Shown: piece after piece, positions 27,301 through 37,783 of the stretch
Numbering within the stretch: position 1 is the stretch's first letter
Layout of the letters: every line of letters begins with the position of its first letter
From: Phlebotomus papatasi
Taxonomy: Eukaryota > Arthropoda > Insecta > Diptera > Psychodidae
NCBI RefSeq assembly: GCF_024763615.1
Contig: NC_077224.1
Location: 75,464,712-75,528,711, forward strand
DNA length: 64,000 bases
Direction of reading: 5' to 3'
Program-made: the position numbers and the translations under genes
Notes under the pieces: generated by a model
The model's database searches: none
What the model was told of the DNA's origin: nothing
Seen by the model: only the letters and a program-made list of their open reading frames with translations

Positions 27301-29073
27301 GTACCAGAAATACTTGAGATAGAATGTTTCTATTTTGTGATTAGTTTCCTACAGATTAATAGATGAATCTTTCGAAATGAAAAAAAAATATCTCTTATGG
27401 GGTCGTGGGGAGCCTCTGTCAAACACACGTCTTAACGGTCACTGAAATTAAATTCTGTGCATTAATTCATTACAAACTCTAATGCTTTAAATAGAATAAC
27501 TATCCAAGAATACAAATTGGCAACTAGAATTCAAGTCAAGAAAGAGGAAAGAGGCCAATTTTAACAAATTCGACGGGATATCGTATTTTCCGTCCGCCAT
27601 TTTGAGCAAAAATTTTGCATGACCTTCCGCAAAGCAAGAAAACAATAACAAAATGTATTTTCATCTCTGTCGGACAATTTTTCCCAAGTAATTAAAGAAT
27701 TAAAGTTACTAAAAACCCATTCCCGACAGCAATTTGGATAAAAATTGCCCAGGAATAAATAATCTAAAATCACTCAATTTGCGTATGATGTATAATACCA
27801 TGGTAAGGAATGGGTTAATGTGGTTAGGAAGGACTCTTCTTCATGATGATTGTCCATAAGAATTATCATCACCCTGACTCATTTTAATAACGTGAGAATT
27901 AATGTAATCATTTTTGTAATAACTTTCCACTGTACTATCGTCAGATTTTGCTACTGGGGTACTTATATTAAGTATTTCTAAAATTGTGGCACATTTAAAT
28001 ATTATGTGATAGCTTCAACTCACTTTAAACTCATGTTCCAGGAAGCTCAATCTGCGTAGCTCCCAGGAGAGCTCAAAGGCCGTTAGAATTGGATCCTTGG
28101 ATGATAAGGCGATGAGGCTCGGGCTAGCGAGTGCTCGATATGCATTAATGCGAGAACGGGAGTGTCGAAGGGAGTCCTCACCACGGGATGTGACACAGTC
28201 ATCACAGCCACAGCGGACGTCGTGTGGCATTGGTAACACTGATCCCCTGTCCAGGAGAATTTTGATTATCTCGTAGTTGTCTCGATGTGCGGCTAGTATG
28301 AGTGGTGTGATGTCTGGGGTAAAGGTAGCCGTGTCTGGAGATAGGGACTCCCAACTCTGCAAACACCAGAGAACACAAAAAAATTGAGTATACAGAAATT
28401 GAGCATAAATTTGGGTTGGAGTATGAAACGGGAACCAACATGTTTTCCACCTTGTTGCTGCTTTGTATCCTCATGGTCAAGAAGAACCTCCACAGCTTCT
28501 ACAAATTCCTCAGAAATGGCATGCAGGAGGGCATCCTTCGTGTCAACATTGTGATTTATAAGCAACTCCACCATTTCTAAATTCTCGTTGTCAATGGCCA
28601 TCAGAAGTGCAGACCGTCCCAGAGGATCCATGCAATTGATATCAATGTATCCTGTATCCTGAGCTCTCTGCAGCATCCTGTTGCACCCAGGCAACAATTA
28701 GTAACAATGAAGCAATTAATGCAATTTAGCAAATGGATTAAATTTCCATCAATAAATGGACACGATGAAATAGTAATTGATGATGGGTGTGTCTAGACGA
28801 AATTTGTCGCCTTTACCACCCTCAAATGTATTCTCAATTTAGAATCCCATGCAGTATATGATATTTTCAAAATAAAAATCGTCACTTTAGAAAAACTTTC
28901 AAGACCATTTAATTCGAATTCTCAGATTTTTCCCATACTTGTGAGAAATATAATACTTGCCTCCGGGAACTTGCAACATCTCCACGTTCCACAGCCAGAA
29001 GGAATTTTTTCTCATCCAGGGACAACTGCTCCATTTCCTGATGAGGTCTTTGACCACTTTCCTCTTCCATCAT
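12330..29073 (-). CDS. Trpgamma: TRPgamma cation channel (TRPC family), 12 coding exons
   Basis: This encodes a plasma-membrane, non-selective, calcium-permeable cation channel subunit. In Drosophila, TRPgamma acts in photoreceptors with TRP and TRPL and in chordotonal mechanosensory neurons. Exons in transcript order: 29073-28961, 28677-28440, 28356-28024, 26256-26074, 25483-25372, 25242-25120, 22099-21813, 21730-21462, 18310-18197, 18018-17823, 13860-13666, 13571-12330. They total 3405 nt (1134 residues plus TAA) and every junction keeps frame; the fly protein is about the same length. Exons 2-3 carry ankyrin-type repeats (about residues 40-170). S5 lies at about 526-553, the pore segment FWAVFGLVDLDSF at about 600-612, S6 at about 623-650 and the TRP box EWKFAR at 662-667, followed by CPPPFNVIPTP. 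The long polar tail (exon 12) ends in GWL, which I recall as a PDZ-binding end of fly TRP. I chose the first of two adjacent ATGs because MMEEE matches the fly start. No frameshift or lost motif is seen. Confidence 0.96.
15491..15510 (+). repeat. Poly-A run
   Basis: About 20 consecutive A in Trpgamma intron 10; no transposon body can be recognised before it. Confidence 0.8.
15812..16023. mobile_element. Fold-back element with GGGGCACCACCAAACAC arms
   Basis: Left GGGGCACCACCAAACACGGG, right GTTTGGTGGTGCCCCAG, and a second inner pair 'catcaaacact' and 'agtgtttggtgctacc'. It is flanked by TA, lies in Trpgamma intron 10, and is the same family as 17113-17324. Confidence 0.85.
16340..16622 (+). 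repeat. Interspersed repeat family X, copy 2 (Trpgamma intron 10)
   Basis: Ends GCCAGGCGCTTG and shares TGAGCTGAGTCCGAGATCAA with copy 1 in the opposite orientation. It overlaps a 65-codon open frame that I regard as chance. Confidence 0.7.
16749..16789. repeat. Perfect short hairpin in intron 10
   Basis: GATTGAATTGTCCCAAAATC and its reverse complement are separated by one base. Nearby 'gattgagttgttccaaaatc' (16640s) is a diverged repeat of one arm. Confidence 0.85.
17113..17324. mobile_element. Fold-back element with GGGGCACC arms, second copy
   Basis: Left GGGGAAACTGGGGCACCATC, right GGTGGTGCCCCAGTTTCCCC, TA on both sides. It lies in Trpgamma intron 10, about 490 bp before exon 10 in plus coordinates. 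The ends are better preserved than in the copy at 15812. Confidence 0.9.
19474..19594. repeat. Perfect 46-bp inverted repeat in Trpgamma intron 8
   Basis: Arms 19474-19519 and 19549-19594 are perfect reverse complements as read (outer end CAGGAAATAGACGGAGACAC). The 29-bp loop contains GTCGTAGAGAAT twice in tandem. No shared terminal motif with the TA-flanked elements. Confidence 0.93.
20070..20281. mobile_element. TA-flanked fold-back element, GGGTGGAGTC family
   Basis: Left GGGTGGAGTCTACACTTATG, right CATAAGTGTAAACTCCACCC, TA on both sides, in Trpgamma intron 8. A diverged relative lies at 59011-59195. Confidence 0.85.
20640..21060. repeat. Degenerate short-period repeat (CAAAATTCCGAATGA type)
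   Basis: Variants of 'caaaattcc', 'gagcca' and 'aatcccgaa' recur about every 15-20 bp through 400 bp. The same phrase set, with a mid-point inversion, occurs at 37165-37430. Confidence 0.75.
22543..22990. mobile_element. TA-flanked fold-back element, GGGTAAGTGTGCC family
   Basis: Left GGGTAAGTGTGCCAAATTCC, right GGCACACTTACCC, TA on both sides, in Trpgamma intron 6. It is followed by 'tagatcttttaactctac' and a short inverted partial copy (to about 23100), the same order as at 52611-53412. Confidence 0.85.
26529..26668. mobile_element. 140-bp MITE, AAGGGCC family, copy 2 (Trpgamma intron 3)
   Basis: TGCCCTAGACACACTTATGA at the left and GTGAGTGTGTCTAGGGCATA at the right are inverted repeats. 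Inner arms contain 'taagccgag' and 'ctcgtggcttaa'. Confidence 0.75.
28678..28960 (-). other. GC-AG intron 1 of Trpgamma
   Basis: The first coding intron begins GCAAGT after exon sequence CCCGGAG and ends in ACAG. Only this junction (AG joined to G) keeps frame and gives the residues RRMLQ found at the same point in fly TRPgamma. The nearby GT (GTATTA, four bases downstream) breaks the frame. AG|GCAAGT is the usual consensus of the minor GC-donor class. Confidence 0.85.
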
Positions 29074-29110
29074 ACCGTGTATACTGTGTCTCTAAGGATT
29101 TTTTAGTACC
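29074..29110 (-). promoter_or_regulatory. Probable 3' splice site upstream of the Trpgamma start codon
   Basis: The sequence before the ATG reads TACTAAAAAATCCTTAG, followed by 18 nt to the ATG. TACTAA resembles a branch point at a normal distance from the AG at 29093-29092. This implies that the start codon lies in an internal exon and that at least one exon lies further upstream (higher coordinates). The 18 nt contain no stop in the ATG frame. Confidence 0.55.
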
Positions 29111-29994
29111 CCAAAAAAGTAGAAGAACAAGAATTAGACACATATCCTTGTGGAGGATACACAAGAGAAATGCAGGGAGACAAATTAATGGAGATGGAAA
29201 AGTCTCAAATAAAACCATCAAGATATTCCCTTTTTTTCCAACACGCACCCTAATAGAAGCGAAGAACTCTCGGAGGAAATTTTACACACGGAAAAACAGA
29301 CAAATTATCCAGAAGGGCATGTCATTCAGGGAATAAGGTACTCTCCAGAGACTAGAATTGCTCCACTCTTGATTCTTAATGAGATATTTTTTTCCTAAGG
29401 TATGCTACTTCATTGCTTTCATTAACAATCTTTTATGGGTGATAAGGGTTCAAGAAATCTGGGAATTGTTAAACAGATTTGTTGAACATTTTTTGTCTCT
29501 GGTTGTTCAACGCAAAAAGAACCAGTAAATATGCACATAAAAAATATGATAAATATTCGCCAAGATTACTCATACTTAAATACAATTAAGATTCAAGATA
29601 ATTTCTTAATAAAATGTTTATAGAAATCTATACATATCAATACAGTAGATTTTAATCCTAATTTAAGAAAAATCACGTGGAATTATTAAGATTCTTGAAA
29701 TAATTCTACTTTGCTTTAAAAAGCTAAGCTTTAGAAATGGTTACAATATTCAAGATTGTAAGTAAAAATCGAACTGTGACAGTAGACAATTTCTAAAGAA
29801 AACGACAATTAAGAATTACTATTTAAATACATTAAGATACTCATTGATTTAAATTTAATGCTTCTAAACTATTTTTTTTTAAAAATATTTTTGCCAATAT
29901 GAGAGAAATTTTTGAGAAATATAAAAACTAATTTATTTTAAGTATCGGTCCCTGCAAACTGCATACTTTTCCATCGTTGGATAATGTGCTGGCG

Positions 29995-30312
29995 TGATGG
30001 ATATTCCATGGGGACGCTTCCGGTAATTGCATCAAAGCCACAATTGCAAAAAGAAAATTTAGAAAAGCAGCAAGAGATCTAATTATTATTAGTAAAGACC
30101 TTCCCAAGTGATTACTGCTGGTGATGAACCTCTATTTTTCTAAAAATAACGAACTTCACGAAATCAAAAAACATAGTCTAGTCGACCACTGAATAAGGTC
30201 CACATCCAGACCGAAAGCTCTGGGCAAGATAGGAAATTTGTTTTTCTTCTTAGGGTGAAAAAAATTTCCACTGGCGATTACCGGAAGTGTCCCCATAGAA
30301 TACTTTTCCATC
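29995..30312. repeat. Fold-back element with CATGGGGACGCTTCCGG arms
   Basis: Left 'ccatggggacgcttccggta' pairs with right 'taccggaagtgtccccat'. It lies about 900 bp upstream of the Trpgamma start codon. Confidence 0.7.
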
Positions 30313-30500
30313 TTTCTGGAAACACTTGGATTCATCGGAGATGAAATGATACATCTTTTGACTAAAACTATTCATACAAACAAATTTTTCACTTTTTCAA
30401 AATTCGGCAAAGTGCTGCTCAGGTACCTACGTCACGAGAAATCAACTACAACAATTGGCTATCGGAAACAGCTAGATCTGAAGAATAGAGTGGGCTTAGT

Positions 30501-30635
30501 AAGGGCCTTGACAGACCTGAGGGTTAGCCGAGAGACGGCTTAGCATAATAATATTTGAAATAATGGTTAAACTTCACTTTTATCATTTTCCAAAGTCGTC
30601 TCTTGGCTTTAGTCGTAAGTTTGTCTAGGGCATAA
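30501..30635. mobile_element. 135-bp MITE, AAGGGCC family, copy 3
   Basis: Starts AAGGGCCTTGACAGACCTGA exactly as at 8831 and ends TTGTCTAGGGCATAA. Closest to copy 1. Confidence 0.8.
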
Positions 30636-30889
30636 CAAATCTAATTTTAGCTTTTGGCATTATACTGGACCAAATAAGTGAAGTACAATGCCACGGAGCA
30701 TTATCTATTGCAATATTAATCGCTAACGTTTTCGACCGATTTTGGACAGTTTTCGACAAATACATACTCAAAATTGATCGGTAGTAATGCCTATTGAAAG
30801 TATTGCTTGGTTTAAGCAACTCCGTATAGATGATTCCCCGTCGGTTCCATCAAACCCTCAGCATTGTCTTCTTACAAAATTCGGTCGTA

Positions 30890-31510
30890 GGGTAACGTGT
30901 GGTATTTGTGGACAAAGTGCTTTTCGGGACATAATATGGGTATTTCGGGCCACATCAAAAATCCCATAAAGATTTGTTTTCTAATTATTTTTAAGTTCTA
31001 TATGAAATATTAAGCTCTTTACGTATCATATAAGCATAAAACTTCTGAAATTTTATTTTATTTAAAGCGTGAAATACGCGTGAATTGTGAGCGTCACATT
31101 TCACTTTTTACAAAACCTTCAATGTGGTCAATTTTGCAGATGTCAACACAAACAGTGCTTAGTTTTTTTCAATTTAAGTCACTTTAAAAGTGAAATTTAA
31201 ACAAATTTTTTATGAAAGAGTGAAGTTTAGGTCTTCTACCTAAAGGTAAATAATCAGGCTCAGTGAAATTTATTTGCAAAATAGCGACTTTAGTCTGTCC
31301 CGAAAAATACCACTATTATTTCTTTACATTTTTTGCTATTTTATATAAAAAATAATGCATTTTTCAAAATTTTTCGATAAGAATCTTATTCTAGATAGCA
31401 TAAGGAACATATATATTTGTATCAACAAAGAAAAAAATAATTTGAGAAGTCGTTAAGCTGTTTGAAACTTGAAAGTGCTAAAAAGTGTCCCGAAATACCA
31501 CACGTTACCC
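30890..31510. mobile_element. TA-flanked fold-back element, 621 bp
   Basis: Left GGGTAACGTGTGGTATTTGT, right AATACCACACGTTACCC, TA on both sides. It is larger than most of the fold-back elements here but has no coding frame of note. Confidence 0.85.
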
Positions 31511-34251
31511 TATTTTCGATTTTGATGCTTTGATAGGGGGAAGTTACGATATTTTGGAACTGGAATATTCGAGCCAAACTCGTTTACCATCACCTGTATA
31601 AATTCTATTCTGGAAACTTTTTCTTTCATATCGCAAAGCTTCAGAAGAGAAACTTTAAGTAAAATCGTTACGTACCGATTTTCCTCCATTTGGATTTTTC
31701 CATGGCATGCAATCGTTTAAAAATACCCAAATAGAAGACCTGAGTATGTACGAAGACTGAAAGCCTTCTCCTTGAGTTCATATATAAAACATAACTTCAT
31801 TTCGTTTATTAGATCACTATAATTATTTTCCACTCAAAAAAAAACCCTATAGCTTTTTAATATTAGTAGGAGGACTAATAATCCGATGCAGAAACGGCCA
31901 AAATATTCCTTATCAAGAGATTCTATAATTTTATGAGTGATAGTTAGGTAGAACAACTAGAGATTGAAGCGATGCGATGGCTTAAAACTTCAATAAACTT
32001 TAATTAAAATTTAATTTAAAATAGAAACTTAATAGTGCTATCCTAATTTAAAAGTAATAAGACCTCTACCCATTAAAATTAAAATTAAATTAGTGCTTAA
32101 CAATAAAAATATAAAATACATTTTTCTTATTCTCTTTATATATACATACATATATATCTGTTCTTTTAATACATATACATACACATTTATCTAAGTGATT
32201 ATTCTCTCAGCAGTCAGAATGAAATAAATTCCAAGTACGCTTTAAAAATTCCATCTTCTAAAACCTTCCGAAATTGTTGATTCTAAAATAAAGCTCTTGA
32301 ACCATAATAAAGCACAAGAATCTTAAAATTATATCCACACAAAAGAATTCCTAAAATGTGTCCCATTAACTTACAAAGGACATTTGCAAACACACTTAAA
32401 AAAATGTCACCAAAAATTCAAAGCTTTTTTTCCAAATGTCCACTAATCTACTGAATTATTGCAGCTACTTAACATCCCAAGATTTACCGAGAGGAATCCC
32501 ATTAAGTTTTCTTTAAGCACTTTTCTTGATGTTTCAAGTCTTGTGAAGGATGTTAGGTAGCATTAATATTCATGGCTAAAGGACTTCCAGACCCACATTT
32601 TATTCTAAAATTTGCGCAAAACGCGAAAAAGGATAGGGATAGTCTGGGACTGGTCTGGGCCCAAGGACGAAATTAATTAATTGAGGAATGTACCTCTGAG
32701 GGATGAATCTGAAATATCTGATACCCTGGGTTGTTATGGGAAGAGTAATTGGACTCTGTAGCAATTCTAAATTGTATTATAATGTCTTGTTAAGAGGGTA
32801 CGAGTGAGGTAAAAGTCTTGTGGGTGAAATTTGTGAAAATATATATTACAAATAAACTTGAACTGAAGAATACTCCAAAAATCAAAAACCCTCCATTTAG
32901 GTTTAATTTTCTTCTTTTCTTTTGCTCAGGTACTATAATGCACCCTCCTCTTTTTTTGTCTCCCAGCACTCTCGAAACGACAAGAAGAGATTACCCAACC
33001 GCTTGGAGGCATGTTACAAAACGCACGAATATTTTTCCCAGCACGAGGAAAAACATTTTAAAAAGAACCTCTTTTACGGAAATCTAGAATTGTATATCTC
33101 CCTGTCATTGAAGCACAATAAAAGGAATAGAAGGGAGCCACTTTTATGAATATACTCATTTATGCCAGAAGGGGAAATAGAGAAGAATAAGATGAAAAAA
33201 GGGAGTGAAAAAAAGAGTGAAAATCTCCCAAATCAACCAAGAAAACAGGCTTTTATTTGAATGAATATTTTAAGAATGTGCAAATGGAAATCTAAATTTA
33301 TGTTTGATATGAAGGCAAGAAATTGAAGTACGTTTCTCTTGATAATTCAAATACCTTTCCGTAGCAGATATTGCTCAACATTTCTCAAGTAACTCAACTA
33401 TATTAAGGATATACGCGACCAGCTTTGCAATAACTCATACAAAAAGTTGGTGAAAATTCGAGAAAATCCTAGAGAGTAGTCACGAAAATTTGACTTAAGC
33501 TAATACCATCTGAATTATATAGTAAACATGACAAGATGATAATGTGCAAATGAAATATTCAGGATTCGAGAGAGCAGTACAAAATTGAATTGATCCGTGA
33601 AGCATTTCTGCAGTAGCACGTTGTCACAAAATTTATTGAATGAAATACGTTGTCATATTTCTCCATGAATTTTGTTACTCATCATTCTAACTCGTAAGAG
33701 TTTTTTTTTTAGTATAATTCCAAGCCCTGAAATTTTATCAAAATTTACAAATTTCTCTTATAACTATAAAATTAACAAAAAATTACTAAAAAATGCAAAT
33801 TAATGAAATACATAAAGAGGGCGGACCAATTCACGCTTTAGAAAAAGATTTGAGCAAAATTGTAATCGCCCAAGCTTTCGTCAGCTCAAAGAAACTTGAC
33901 AGAAGAAAATCTTTTAAAGCTTTTAAATCACTGCTATTAGGATTTGCTTTTAATTCTAACTTAAATTCCTTTTGACTGTTATTTCTTCGCCAAGGGTATT
34001 AAATAGTATTAAGTTGTTTTGGCTTCTCAGTACTAACAAAAATATACGCCATGAATCTTGGCAAAATATTTTCATTTGCGGGAAACTCTGGGACAAAATC
34101 GCGCAAACTAGTCATAAGAGTCAGAATAAATTTTAGAAAAGTTTTCCGTTAGCCTTATAAATAAAATGCTTAAATGAATTATAAATATCTACATTTTTGG
34201 CTAAATCCTAATACGGGTTTCAAACTAGTAGTTTAGTTCAGTTTTTGATTA
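31511..34251. other. Interval without an identified gene
   Basis: AT-rich intergenic or intronic DNA upstream of the Trpgamma start. A 75-codon plus-strand frame (32922-33149) preceded by a TTTGTCTCCCAG acceptor-like site is the only coding-like stretch (HEYFSQHEEKHFKKNL). It has no match I know and no clear donor. Confidence 0.5.
32139..32180. repeat. TA/CATA microsatellite
   Basis: Runs of 'tatatacatacatatata' and 'acatatacatacaca' within AT-rich intergenic DNA. Confidence 0.7.
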
Positions 34252-34498
34252 GGGTAAAGTAATATAATTTGGAATTAGTGTTACAAGTTGGACAATTCGC
34301 CGGTACAAGTTGGACAGGGATTTTTTCATGATAAATACAGTACTATTTTTTTATAAGCACAAAGAACCAAATTATAAAACTAAAGCATTAAAAATATACA
34401 AATAAAAATGAAGTACTAAATTTATCAAAAAAAAATCCCTGTCCAAATTGTACCATTTGTCCAACTTGTACCACTGTCCAACTTGTACCACTTTACCC
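34252..34498. mobile_element. TA-flanked fold-back element with reiterated GTCCAACTTGTACCA
   Basis: Left GGGTAAAGTAATATAATTTG, right GTACCACTTTACCC, TA on both sides. Within the right arm 'ccaacttgtaccact' occurs twice with a third diverged form ('ccaaattgtaccatt'). The left arm carries the complement ('acaagttggaca'). Confidence 0.85.
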
Positions 34499-34679
34499 TA
34501 GTTAAATTTGGTTAAATTACAAACACTTTTATTGGTTTTTCAAGATCTAATAGATCTTGTTTATATCCAAACTTAAGTTAAAATACTGAGAAATTATCAA
34601 TCAGAGCAAGTGACACTCAAATCATCCAGTTTTTCTCAGTGGAGACAGAAAAGGGACAGATAATCCTAACCGGCTTATG

Positions 34680-36464
34680 TAGGTGAGATTCTTAACGTAA
34701 GCTAACTCGGAGTGCATGCAAATTCGATTTGGAGCTGAAGTTGGGAGACGCCATTCAGTTATCTTGAATCAAATTCGTGAAATTATGCAAATTTTGTATT
34801 TAAACCAAAATATCAAGGATTTGGATGAACTGGCAGAAAAGTGATATATGGGTGAAATGTAGACCAGAATGTTCTCTATAATTTTTCCATAGAACATGAT
34901 CTCATCGATTACTCAGAAGCCAAGATAATCGAGGTTTTTTGTTTCTTAACTCGTTTTTTATCCGAAGCGCCCCAAGTAGTCATTTGTTGAACTTCAACTA
35001 TATCAAATAATTGTTGTATTCTGTGGGATTTTCCATTTAAAACCCTATTTTAAGTGTCTTGGTGGAGTAGAGGCAGTCAAATTGGCATCTGAGTGATTTC
35101 AAAGCGTTATTATGGGAAAAATCAATTTTTTCACACTTAAACGGCAAAATCGGAGTGATAGCGTAGTCTGAGCGGAAAATGATGTATGGACGAAATGTAG
35201 AGACAAATGTCCTCTACAATTACGTCGAAGCAATCATCAAAATCGGTTCAGCGACAGTCGAGATAATTGAGGTTATGTGATATTGAAATTCGTTTTTTGA
35301 CTGTGGCGCCCCTGGTGTTGGTCCCACGAAGTTCGAATGTTCTAGAAAGTTGTAGTATTTGGTGAGATCTTTCGTTTAAGCCCTCATTCATCAAAATCGG
35401 TCACATAGAACCGGAGATATGATTTTTTGAATTTTGTGAACTTTGACCCCTCATATCTCCGGTTCTATTGAAACCACAGCGCGCATACGCACCATTTTGG
35501 AAACGTCCTAGACTGGACTACAACATACTAAAATTTCATTAACTTGCACAATGCCGTTTTTGAGAAAAGTGACTTTGAATTTCGATGAATTTTGACGCTA
35601 TCACAGCGCCACCTGTAGTGACTTTTTGAACTTCCATCTGAAAGTGCTCATCGAGACGAAACCAAAAAGGTAAAATTTAGGTCGATATGTTAATTAGAAC
35701 CGGAGATAGAGGCCGGTCAATGTTCGAACTTTGACCCCTTATAGCTCGGGTCAGGGGTTATGGATCGACTTAAGGTTTTTTTTGTTTGATAGGTATAATC
35801 AACGGCTACAACATACTAAAATTTCAGCCCGATTGCATAAGGAATTTTTGAGTTATTTAACTTTTAAGATTTAAAAATTTTCTTTTTAATAATAGCGCCC
35901 CTAGCGGTGGTTTCATGAACTTGCGATGTTAGAAGGGGAGGTGGCATTTCACGAGAGCTTTCCAAAAAGCCCTCATTTTTTAAATTCTGACAATTAGAAC
36001 CGGAGTTATGGCCATTTTAAGAAATTTTTTTTGGACCCTTATAGCTCGGGTCAGGGGGGCCGGGGGACCTTAAGTTTGGTATTGATGGAAAGCTCTAAGG
36101 CCCAGCTATAACATACTAAAATTTGAGCCCGCTCGATGCCATAGGGCCGGAGCTATTGAGAAAACAAAAAAAGGGGGGTCTTCAAAATGGCGGAAGGAGG
36201 GGTGGGGGGTCAATGCACCATGTTGCAATTTTCATACGATATTTAACCTTTGCCGAAAACCGCAAGTCGATATCTTTTTTAGTTTAGGAGCTATTAAGCT
36301 CCAAAGAGCGGCCGGCCGGACGGCCGGCCGGGAACGTAACTTAGCCCCCCATATATTCGTGATCAGGAAGTGGCGAAACACATTTTGGCCAAGTTTGAGC
36401 GCGATCGGAGGACATGAAATTTTGTTAGGATTATAGTAGGTGAGATTGTTAAGAATCTCACCTA
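34680..36464 (+). mobile_element. 1.8-kb modular repeat L, copy 1
   Basis: Begins TAGGTGAGATTCTTAACG and ends with the hairpin at 36437-36464 (TAGGTGAGATT, GTTAAG, AATCTCACCTA), so its ends are inverted repeats. Inside, phrases recur roughly every 300 bp: 'acatactaaaattt' near 35523, 35811 and 36112; 'atagctcgggtcaggg' near 35741 and 36041; 'aaccggaga' several times. It is non-coding as read. A near-identical copy starts at 63094 and a diverged one occupies about 59630-60544. Confidence 0.85.
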
Positions 36465-36473
36465 ATATTCCTG

Positions 36474-36548
36474 CCCCGACCCAGAATCGAACTGCGAGAG
36501 GTCTCGTTAACTAGACGAGTGTTCTACCAACTGAGCTATTAGAGGGCA
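36474..36548 (-). tRNA. tRNA-like sequence, probably a pseudogene or SINE-head fragment
   Basis: On the minus strand TAGCTCAGTTGG matches the A-box consensus and AGTTCGATTC is close to the B box. An anticodon-arm-like CTCGT/ACGAG stem encloses CTAGTTA. The acceptor ends do not pair, so a functional tRNA is unlikely. It lies 10 bp beyond the end of repeat L. Confidence 0.45.
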
Positions 36549-36683
36549 CATGCCCTGCTTGACTTGCTACACAATCTTAACTAATTGCATTGTGCACTGC
36601 AATCGCTTACTCTAGGGGTTTCGAGATTTGGAAACGATGTGGTGCGTACAATTGAGCCGGCAGCTCATGGAGAAATCGTGAGT

Positions 36684-36755
36684 CGTTAATAGCTCAGTTG
36701 GTAGAGCACTCGTCTAGTTAACGAGAGGTCTCTAGGTCGATTCTGAGTGGAGGCA
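36684..36755 (+). tRNA. Second tRNA-like sequence, inverted relative to the first
   Basis: TAGCTCAGTTGG (A box) and GGTCGATTC (imperfect B box), with the same CTCGTCTAGTTAACGAG arm as the minus-strand copy. The two face each other across about 135 bp. The acceptor stem does not pair. Confidence 0.45.
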
Positions 36756-37164
36756 AAAATATTTCCTGTCTCCAATGAGAAAAACCTGGATGATTTGAGT
36801 GTCACATGCTCTGATTGACGATTTCTCTGGCAATTGACGAACTCTGAATATTAAACCTAAAATATTTTTATAAAATTTATCAAAATGGTACAACTTTAAT
36901 TTCGCAAAAACCTTCTCTCAAATTAAGGCTTCTTTAAAAAAAAGTGAAAATTCGAACCTTTTCAATGATATCCCCCCTTTTTTATCTTATTTATTTATTA
37001 TTGATAGATTGTTCCTCAGGAATAAAAATGAAGTGGTAGGAAAGAGTGTCAAGAATGTCAAAGAAAATGACAATCTGTTAGAATATATAAAATCATTTGA
37101 AAATCTTATAAATTTTTTATTGCTTATTGTACTTTACAAAAATTATTTTAAAAATTAAATCTTA

Positions 37165-37432
37165 TAAGCGGATTCCGGCCAAATTCTCGAAAGCCAAAAT
37201 CCTGAATTAATGGGTCGAAATTCCGAATGAACCAAAATACTGAAAGCCAAAATCTTGGAAGTCAAAATCTCGGGATTTTGGCATTCGTCGCATTCGTGAT
37301 TTTGGTTGTCGGGATTTTAACTTTCGAGATTGTGACTTTCAGTATTTTGGCTTTCGAAATTTTGGTCTTTTTGGAATTTTGGCGTTCGGGATTTTGGCTT
37401 TCGGGATATTGGCTTTCGGAATTTAGATTGGA
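37165..37432. repeat. Degenerate short-period repeat with internal inversion
   Basis: The left half repeats 'ccaaaat.c.gaa' and the right half its complement ('ttttggctttcggga' and variants, at least seven times). The switch point is near 37265. Related to 20640-21060. Confidence 0.8.
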
Positions 37433-37783
37433 ACTTTTTCTAAGACATTACAAGACATGGAGTAATTGAATCGCAGTAGAAAGTCGTATTTTCGCATTGG
37501 CAGATCTCTTTTTTTTTTGCACTTCTGTAGCTAGGATGTTTAACCTAATTCTTTAAGGTCTCGAAATCATAAATAATAGGCAATAATAGGCAACATTTTC
37601 ATTTAATATTAAATCCTAAATCAAAAGTTTTAACAATATCTTGTCTGATACGAATTGGAGAAATTAAAGCCATATATGGCGAATTTCAAGTCTGAAGCCC
37701 TATAAGGCTTACCTAGAACTTCTTGGGGCAAATTTGTTTTTGTTGTAAAGCATTAAGATAATACTATAAAAAATTAAACTTAC

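Larger units (their letters stand above)
34588..36828. mobile_element. 2.2-kb unit with about 62-bp terminal inverted repeats
   Basis: The arms at 34588-34649 and 36765-36828 are imperfect reverse complements ('aatcagagca.gtgacactc', 'aaatcatccag', 'ttttctca.tggagacag'). Between them lie the 1.8-kb modular repeat (34680-36464) and two inverted tRNA-like sequences. No open frame of note is present, so any movement would need proteins supplied elsewhere. Confidence 0.75.

Noticed and set aside
28941..29336. 131-codon plus-strand frame
   Set aside because: Antisense to the first Trpgamma coding exon and its upstream intron.
36474..36755. Functional tRNA genes
   Set aside because: A and B boxes are present but acceptor stems do not pair and the sequences lie in a repeat; they are kept only as tRNA-like sequences.
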